Assembly: GCA_016219075.1 (NCBI GenBank)
Contig: JACRCJ010000295.1
Span: 1-5,947 of the forward strand
Direction: 5' to 3'
DNA length: 5,947 bases
Source of the DNA: Deltaproteobacteria bacterium
GTDB taxonomy: Bacteria; Desulfobacterota; GWC2-55-46
The notes beneath the pieces are model-generated. The model was not told the origin of the DNA and made no database searches. It saw nothing but the letters and a program-made list of their open reading frames with translations. The position numbers and the translations under genes were made by a program. Shown in pieces: positions 1-4,082 of the stretch. Every line of letters starts with the position of its first letter. Within the stretch, counting starts at the first letter, position 1.

Positions 1-1137
1 GGTATCCGACGACTCTACTATCGCCCTGTAGACATTGATGTACCCGTGGCCCTCTTCCTTCCAGTCCCTGTAGTCCCTCCCGGCGAACCTGAACGCAGGG
101 CCGGAGAATATGATCGTGGACGGAGAGATGACCTTTTCCTGAAGGGCGGCCGCCGCGTGTATGGGCTTGAAGGTGGAGGCCGGAGGGTATTGCCCCTGTA
201 CGACCCTGTTGTTAAGGACATTCAGGGGGTTTTGCAGGAGTTCCTTCCACTCGGCGGCGGAGATACCAGATGACAGTATGTTAGGGTCGAAGGCCGGGGT
301 GCTTACCATGGCCAGGATCCTGCCTGTTTTGGGGTCCATCGCCACCGCCGCGCCGACCCGGTCCTTCATGGCCGCCCACGCGGCCACCTGAGTCCTCAAG
401 TCTATCGTAAGCTTGACGTTGTTGCCTGGGTACGGGGAGTTCCAGTTGACGACATTTATCTTCCTGCCGAGGGCGTCAACCTCGACCTCCTTGCCGCCAG
501 CCGCTCCCCTGAGGTCTTCTTCAAGGGATTTTTCAAGCCCGTATTTGCCGACGAGGTCCCCGGGCCCGTAGGCGCTGTCGGTCTCCTTGAGCTCCTTTTC
601 GTTTATCTCGCCTAAGTACCCGAGCAGGTGCGCGAAGGGTTCCGGATAAAGATACTGCCTCTTCGGGGAGACATCGAGGATTATGCCGGGGATCTCGAAC
701 TTGTAGCTCTCTATCCTGACGGTCTCCTCCCAGCTCAGGTCTTCCTTGAGCTTTACGGCCTGGAACTGCGGCCTGCCCTTGTTCTTCAAGAGCTTCTCGT
801 CGATCTCCGTAGCCTCTATGCCCGCGAGTTTTTTAAGCTTGTCTTTCGTGGCCGCCCAGTCCACGACGTCCTCCGGGACGAGGAAAAGGTCGAACCCCGG
901 GCGGTTGTCGGCGACCTTGACGCCGAGCCTGTCGTAGACGATCCCGCGCGGGGCGGGGGACTTAACGAGCCTGAGCCTGTTGTTCTGGGAGAGTTCCCTG
1001 TAGTGTTCGGCTTCCTTGACCTGGAGGTACCAGAACCTTACGAATATGACGAAGAAGACGGAGATGACGAATATGTTCGCCGCGAATATCCGCTGCTTGA
1101 ACTCTTTCGGTTCCTTATCTTTGAAGTAACCGCTCAA
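1..1137 (-). CDS. mrdA: Penicillin-binding protein 2 (elongasome transpeptidase), 3' end missing
   Basis: Class B PBP that cross-links new peptidoglycan during side-wall elongation, anchored in the inner membrane with its catalytic part in the periplasm. 379 codons are visible and the frame is open to the window edge. After a short basic cytoplasmic tail comes one membrane segment (about residues 17-36, rich in Ile/Val/Phe), then the class B dimerisation region with PRGIVYDRLG (about 63-72) and GKYGLEKSLEEDLRG (about 200-214). The transpeptidase domain follows, with VAMDPKTGRILAMVSTPAFDPN and the active-site box YPPASTFKP; the catalytic Ser is about residue 321 (codon at 175-177). The later SxN and KTG motifs lie outside the window; full-length PBP2 is about 600-650 residues. 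The TTG start is chosen because it has an AAGGA ribosome site nine bases upstream, gives the expected N-terminus and overlaps the mreD stop as TTGA, implying translational coupling. The box has Ala where PBP2 usually has Gly (PPGST). FtsI is an alternative, but the mreBCD context argues for PBP2. Confidence 0.95.
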   Translation of the reverse strand, partial: MSGYFKDKEPKEFKQRIFAANIFVISVFFVIFVRFWYLQVKEAEHYRELSQNNRLRLVKSPAPRGIVYDRLGVKVADNRPGFDLFLVPEDVVDWAATKDKLKKLAGIEATEIDEKLLKNKGRPQFQAVKLKEDLSWEETVRIESYKFEIPGIILDVSPKRQYLYPEPFAHLLGYLGEINEKELKETDSAYGPGDLVGKYGLEKSLEEDLRGAAGGKEVEVDALGRKINVVNWNSPYPGNNVKLTIDLRTQVAAWAAMKDRVGAAVAMDPKTGRILAMVSTPAFDPNILSSGISAAEWKELLQNPLNVLNNRVVQGQYPPASTFKPIHAAAALQEKVISPSTIIFSGPAFRFAGRDYRDWKEEGHGYINVYRAIVESSDT

Positions 1138-1622
1138 TTTACGTTGTCCTTAAAGCTCTGCGGGCTCACCCACGCGGTGATCCTGGAAAGGAAGAGTATT
1201 ATCGCCGGTGAGGTCGCCCCGGTGACCACGGCCTGGAGTACGACGGTTGAAAGAAAGCTGGCCTCGGCGTGAGAGGCCCGGATTATCGTGTAGATTATGA
1301 TCCCTTTTACGGCCGAGGCCGCGGCGATCCCCCCGCCCCGCATCATTGGGGTGGAGAACTGGACCTTCCTGGAAAACAGGTTCACGGCTATGAAGACGGC
1401 GATAAGCGCGAACGATGTGGAGCCGATGATCCCGGCGCTGAAGGCGTCTTCAATGTAGCCGAGCACGAACCCGAGGAGCACCGCTTCGAACCCGGCCTTC
1501 CTGTACGCCATGTAAAAGACGATGATCAGCGGGAGGTCGGGCGCCGGAAAGGCAGGGAAGAGCGTGCTCTTTATCGCGAGGTATATGACCGTGAGGGGGA
1601 GGAATAATAGGGACTCTTTCAT
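1134..1622 (-). CDS. mreD: Rod shape-determining membrane protein MreD
   Basis: Polytopic inner-membrane part of the Rod complex, binding MreC and modulating PBP2/RodA activity. The product is 162 residues, the usual size, and almost wholly hydrophobic, with five or six membrane segments (about residues 5-23, 29-42, 44-62, 67-84, 97-115 and 123-147). The family signature is visible: PDLPLIIVFYMAYRKAGFEA followed by GFVLGYIEDAFSAG, with the conserved Gly, Asp and Ser around residues 51-62. The ATG is the first start after an in-frame TAA just upstream, so the N-terminus is well fixed, but there is no good Shine-Dalgarno sequence before it (only a weak AAGAA). It lies 121 bp after mreC, separated by a terminator-like hairpin, and its stop overlaps the PBP2 start by four bases. 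MreD proteins vary greatly in sequence, so the assignment rests on topology, the signature and position. Confidence 0.93.
   Translation of the reverse strand: MKESLLFLPLTVIYLAIKSTLFPAFPAPDLPLIIVFYMAYRKAGFEAVLLGFVLGYIEDAFSAGIIGSTSFALIAVFIAVNLFSRKVQFSTPMMRGGGIAAASAVKGIIIYTIIRASHAEASFLSTVVLQAVVTGATSPAIILFLSRITAWVSPQSFKDNVN
1147..1151 (-). promoter_or_regulatory. Ribosome binding site deciding the TTG start of PBP2
   Basis: AAGGA on the minus strand, nine bases before the TTG at 1137-1135 and inside the last codons of mreD. No ATG occurs in a comparable position, so this site is the main reason to accept the non-ATG start. Confidence 0.65.
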
Positions 1623-1640
1623 AAGCGTGTTCTTGAAAAG

Positions 1641-1673
1641 TTAAAAGGACGGAGAGCCTTTTCAGGCTCTCCG
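1641..1673 (-). terminator. Terminator-like hairpin between mreC and mreD
   Basis: Perfect 9-bp inverted repeat, CGGAGAGCC / GGCTCTCCG at 1650-1658 and 1665-1673, with a 6-base loop. Read on the minus strand, it is followed by TCCTTTTAACTTTT, a T-rich but interrupted tail. Read on the plus strand no T tract follows, so it is oriented to act on the mre transcript. It sits after mreC and before mreD, which have the same direction, so it would reduce rather than abolish downstream transcription, or serve as an RNA processing or 3'-end stabilising structure. Function is inferred from structure only. Confidence 0.55.
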
Positions 1674-1743
1674 GGACCGGATAACTCTTTATTTGAAAAA
1701 TGTTTTTGCCGCGAAAATGCGGCGCTCCGGCGTGCGGGGGCTT

Positions 1744-2598
1744 CTATTCCTGCGTGAAAAAACCTGAATCCCTGACCAGCAGGACCTCTTCGAGCCGTTG
1801 TATGTCCATCTTTGGGCGTACCTCGACATATTTGAAGAAGCTCTCCCTGCTCTTCTCTATCTTGGTGACCTCGCCGACGACCAGGCCCTTGGGGAAAGTC
1901 CCTGAAAGACCTGAAGTGAGGATCAGGTCGCCGACCTGGACGTCGTCTGCCTGCCTGATGTACTTGAGGGTAAGTCCGTCGCCCCCGGTGCCCTCGACTA
2001 CTCCCTTGACCCTGCTTCTCTGCACGAGCACATCTATGTCGGAGCGCACGTCAAGGTTGACGAGCACCTTGGATGAGTGGCTGTTGACTTCTATTACCCT
2101 GCCCACCACCCCGAAGGGGCTAATTACCGCCTGGTCCTTTACGACCCCTTCGGAGGCCCCCTTGTTTATCGTTATGGTCTTTGTCCAGCCGTCGAGGTCA
2201 AGCCCCATGATGCCGGCGGCGATGGTGGCGAACCCGGCGTTCTCCTTGTAGTCGAGGACCTGCTTTAATCTGGCGTTCTGGTTGACGTCTTCCTTGAGGC
2301 TGTTGTTCTCCTCCTGAAGGCGGAGAACGGTCTTTTTAAGCGAATCGTTCTCATCCTTTACCTCCATGAGGTAGATGTAGTCCGACCAGACGCCTTTTAT
2401 GGAGTGTTCCGCCGCAAGCACCGCCCTCTGCAGGGGCCCGGCCATGGCCGAGAGCGCCTCTTTAAGGACGAAGGCGCGCGTGGTGTCGCGCCTGTCCGTG
2501 AGGGCAAGGTGGAGGGAGAAGAGCGCAAGCGCGACGGAGACCAGCAATATCCGGTTTCTCTTAAGAAGCGATACTATGTGTCTTTCCGACATCCGCAT
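1744..2598 (-). CDS. mreC: Rod shape-determining protein MreC
   Basis: Bitopic scaffold of the Rod complex: it links MreB/MreD at the membrane to PBP2 in the periplasm and promotes PBP2 activation. The product is 284 residues, typical of the family. Visible in order: a basic N-terminal tail (RHIVSLLKRNR), a membrane segment (about residues 17-33), a linker, a charged coiled coil (about 75-117, with runs such as LKKTVLRLQEENNSLKEDV), then the beta-rich MreC core with TINKGASEGVVKDQAVI and SPFGVVGRV (about 143-168) and VGDLILTSGLSGTFPKGLVVG (about 222-242). The ATG at 2598 is preferred over the in-frame ATG two codons later because a good AGGTGAT ribosome site lies eight bases before it. It is separated from mreB by 253 bp containing inverted repeats and a possible attenuator, so it may have its own promoter or be expressed below mreB. 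Confidence 0.97.
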   Translation of the reverse strand: MRMSERHIVSLLKRNRILLVSVALALFSLHLALTDRRDTTRAFVLKEALSAMAGPLQRAVLAAEHSIKGVWSDYIYLMEVKDENDSLKKTVLRLQEENNSLKEDVNQNARLKQVLDYKENAGFATIAAGIMGLDLDGWTKTITINKGASEGVVKDQAVISPFGVVGRVIEVNSHSSKVLVNLDVRSDIDVLVQRSRVKGVVEGTGGDGLTLKYIRQADDVQVGDLILTSGLSGTFPKGLVVGEVTKIEKSRESFFKYVEVRPKMDIQRLEEVLLVRDSGFFTQE

Positions 2599-2606
2599 TG
2601 GAAGCG

Positions 2607-2614
2607 ATCACCTT
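2607..2614 (-). promoter_or_regulatory. Ribosome binding site of mreC
   Basis: AAGGTGAT on the minus strand, a long match to the 3' end of 16S rRNA, ends eight bases before the ATG at 2598. It decides between two nearby in-frame ATGs (2598 and 2592). Confidence 0.7.
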
Positions 2615-2650
2615 GTCCGTAAGCGGTATTTTGATTCCCTTAAGCCCGGT

Positions 2651-2675
2651 CCGCCTTAGCCCCGCTCTCAGGCGG
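2651..2675 (-). repeat. Inverted repeat in the mreC leader
   Basis: CCGCCT / AGGCGG, a perfect 6-bp GC-rich stem with a 13-base loop, about 50 bases before the mreC start. No T tract follows on either strand, so it does not look like a terminator. It could fold in the mreC leader RNA; role unknown. Confidence 0.35.
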
Positions 2676-2687
2676 TTGTAGAAGACT

Positions 2688-2715
2688 GTACAAACGGACG
2701 GCCGCGGACTTGTAC
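2688..2715. repeat. Interrupted palindrome GTACAA-N16-TTGTAC
   Basis: Two perfect 6-bp arms (2688-2693 and 2710-2715) flank a 16-base spacer whose exact centre is CGGCCG (2699-2704), so arms and core share one axis of symmetry. It lies about 90 bp upstream of the mreC start. The form suits a binding site for a dimeric regulator or an RNA hairpin, but it is one copy with no recognised consensus. Confidence 0.35.
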
Positions 2716-2781
2716 GGCGGGGAGGTCTCATCCCATCATTTCATTTCGGCATTTACCGGGCTTTTCTTTAACGGGATGCTG

Positions 2782-2823
2782 AAAAACCGGGTCTGTTGCC
2801 CTTGCGGGCGCAGCGTTGCGACC
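2782..2823 (-). terminator. Possible attenuator downstream of mreB
   Basis: Read on the minus strand, beginning about 30 bases after the mreB stop, outer arms GGTC/GACC (2820-2823 and 2790-2793) enclose two small GC-rich hairpins (CGCA/TGCG and GCCC/GGGC), followed by CGG and TTTTT (2786-2782). The stems are short and partly share bases, so only some can form at once. It could weakly terminate transcription after mreB or mark a processing site. An energy-based fold is needed to decide; confidence is low. Confidence 0.3.
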
Positions 2824-2851
2824 TAAATCAACCTGCCGGGTCAACATCAGG

Positions 2852-3883
2852 CTAATTCGGGATGGCGACCTCTCTTAAGAGCTTTATCTCGTCGAGCAAC
2901 TTTCCGGCGCCCTTGACGACGCATGTCAGAGGGTCGTCGGCTATAGTCACCGGGAGCTGGGTCTCTTCCCTGAGGATAATGTCGAGGTTCTTTAAAAGCG
3001 CCCCGCCTCCGGCAAGCACTATGCCCTTGTCCACGAGGTCGGCCGCAAGCTCCGGAGGGGTAATCTCAAGCACATGCTTGACCGCCTCGATAAGGGCGTT
3101 TATCGGCTCGTTCAGGGCTTCCCGTATCTCCCCGGACTCTATCTCAAGGGTGGTGGGGATGCCGGTTATGAGGTTTGAGCCCTTTATCTCGAGCTTCTGC
3201 GTCTTCTCTTCCGGCATCGGAAGGCCTAAAGACATCTTTATGATCTCGGCCACCCCGGTTCCTATCGAGAGGTTGTACTTCCTCTTTATGTACTGGACGA
3301 TGACCTCGTCGAGCTTGTCCCCGCCTATCCTTATGGACTTGGACTGCACTATGCCGGCCAGAGAGATGACGGCTATCTCGGAGGTGCCCCCGCCGATGTC
3401 GACTATCATGTTGCCCGAAGGCTCGGTTATCGGAAGGCCCGCTCCTATGGCGGCGGCCATCGGCTCTTCGATGAGATAGACCTCGGCGGCGCCGGCGGAG
3501 TAGGCCGATTCCCTTACGGCCCTCTTCTCGACCTGCGTTATCCCGGAGGGGACGCCGACTATTATCCTCGGCCTCACCAGAAGCCTTCTGTTGTGGACCT
3601 TGGCGATGAAGTACTTGAGCATCTCCTCGGTCACCTCGAAGTCCGCTATGACGCCTTCTTTAAGCGGCCTTATGGCGGCGATGTTGCCGGGGGTCCTGCC
3701 GAGCATCGCCTTGGCTTCCTTGCCCACCGCCAGCACTCGCTTGCCCTTGCCGTCTTTTTTGACGGCGACGACCGAAGGCTCGTTGCAGACGATCCCCTTG
3801 CCTTTGACATAGATCAGCGTGCTGGCCGTGCCTAAGTCTATGGCAAGGTCGTTTGAAAAAAGACCCAGAATATAGTTGAACAT
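2852..3883 (-). CDS. mreB: Rod shape-determining protein MreB (bacterial actin)
   Basis: ATP-binding actin homologue that forms membrane-bound filaments on the cytoplasmic face and orients the Rod complex. The product is 343 residues, normal for the family, and similar to MreB along its whole length. Visible motifs: a short hydrophobic N-terminus (MFNYILGLFSN), a plausible membrane-binding helix; phosphate-1 loop DLGTAST (16-22); LGRTPGNIAAIRP (61-73); VPSGITQVEKRAVRES (111-126); LIEEPMAAAIGAGLP (137-151) with the catalytic Glu region; phosphate-2 loop DIGGGTSE (162-169); IRIGGDKLDE (185-193); and adenosine motif LAGGGALLKNL (290-300). The ATG has AAGGAG five bases upstream. MreB usually has Asn where this protein has Ser in DLGTAST, and the segment after AEIIK (213-224) reads MSLGLPMP instead of the common xxIGSAYP type. 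The gene heads the operon and faces away from the ppiD-like gene across 199 bp. Confidence 0.98.
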   Translation of the reverse strand: MFNYILGLFSNDLAIDLGTASTLIYVKGKGIVCNEPSVVAVKKDGKGKRVLAVGKEAKAMLGRTPGNIAAIRPLKEGVIADFEVTEEMLKYFIAKVHNRRLLVRPRIIVGVPSGITQVEKRAVRESAYSAGAAEVYLIEEPMAAAIGAGLPITEPSGNMIVDIGGGTSEIAVISLAGIVQSKSIRIGGDKLDEVIVQYIKRKYNLSIGTGVAEIIKMSLGLPMPEEKTQKLEIKGSNLITGIPTTLEIESGEIREALNEPINALIEAVKHVLEITPPELAADLVDKGIVLAGGGALLKNLDIILREETQLPVTIADDPLTCVVKGAGKLLDEIKLLREVAIPN

Positions 3884-3888
3884 GCCTT

Positions 3889-3894
3889 CTCCTT
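3889..3894 (-). promoter_or_regulatory. Ribosome binding site of mreB
   Basis: AAGGAG on the minus strand, five bases before the mreB ATG at 3883. A strong match at slightly short spacing; it supports this start. Confidence 0.75.
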
Positions 3895-3941
3895 GGTAAA
3901 CGGTGAGCCGAATAAGCCTATAGGAATAAATTATCCACGAA

Positions 3942-3971
3942 ATACTAACAGAAAATAAAGAATTTATGCAA
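3942..3971 (-). promoter_or_regulatory. Candidate mreB promoter
   Basis: On the minus strand, TTGCAT (3971-3966), an 18-base spacer and TAGTAT (3947-3942) form a weak sigma-70-like pair in AT-rich DNA, giving a leader of about 50 bases. A competing -10 is GATAAT (3935-3930), a better hexamer with a poor -35 (TTATTT). A promoter is expected somewhere here because mreB heads a divergent operon; the exact site is uncertain. Confidence 0.35.
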
Positions 3972-3991
3972 GGACAAAATCAATAAAAAAG

Positions 3992-4020
3992 TTGAATTGG
4001 CCTCCAAAATTCATTATTAT
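3992..4020 (+). promoter_or_regulatory. Predicted sigma-70 promoter of the ppiD-like gene
   Basis: TTGAAT (3992-3997), a 17-base spacer and TATTAT (4015-4020): four of six and five of six matches to consensus at optimal spacing. Transcription would begin near 4027, giving a leader of about 55 bases before the ATG at 4083. This is the best promoter match I found in the divergent region; unverified. Confidence 0.6.
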
Positions 4021-4029
4021 AGATTTTTA

Positions 4030-4048
4030 CTGTCCAATGCTGTGACAG
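4030..4048 (+). repeat. Small inverted repeat in the ppiD leader
   Basis: CTGTC / GACAG arms with a 9-base spacer, placed just after the predicted transcription start. It could be an operator half-site pair or a weak leader hairpin. Five-base arms occur often by chance, so this is only a note. Confidence 0.2.
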
Positions 4049-4071
4049 AAAACACCGTCGCCAGGTCAATC

Positions 4072-4077
4072 GGAGGT
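4072..4077 (+). promoter_or_regulatory. Ribosome binding site of the ppiD-like gene
   Basis: GGAGGT five bases before the ATG at 4083; near-ideal match and spacing, which fixes the start of the foldase gene. Confidence 0.8.
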
Positions 4078-4082
4078 CATTG

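Noticed and set aside
628..1272. Plus-strand open frame of 214 codons opposite PBP2 and mreD
   Set aside because: Antisense to two recognised genes; Arg/Glu/Leu-rich with no domain, membrane or signal features; it arises from GC-rich codon bias.
1708..1723. Second hairpin GCCGC/GCGGC in the mreC-mreD gap
   Set aside because: Only five base pairs, and on the minus strand it is followed first by AAAAAC, then TTTTT, so the T tract is displaced; too weak to call a terminator.
1700..2251. Plus-strand open frame of 183 codons opposite mreC
   Set aside because: Ser/Thr/Pro-rich shadow translation of an intact mreC; no ribosome site or motif.
2862..3479. Plus-strand open frame of 205 codons opposite mreB
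   Set aside because: Fully antisense to a strongly conserved mreB; composition is typical of a shadow frame.
3917..3924. CCTATAGG palindrome between mreB and ppiD
   Set aside because: An 8-bp perfect palindrome without repeats or recognised consensus; expected by chance at this length.
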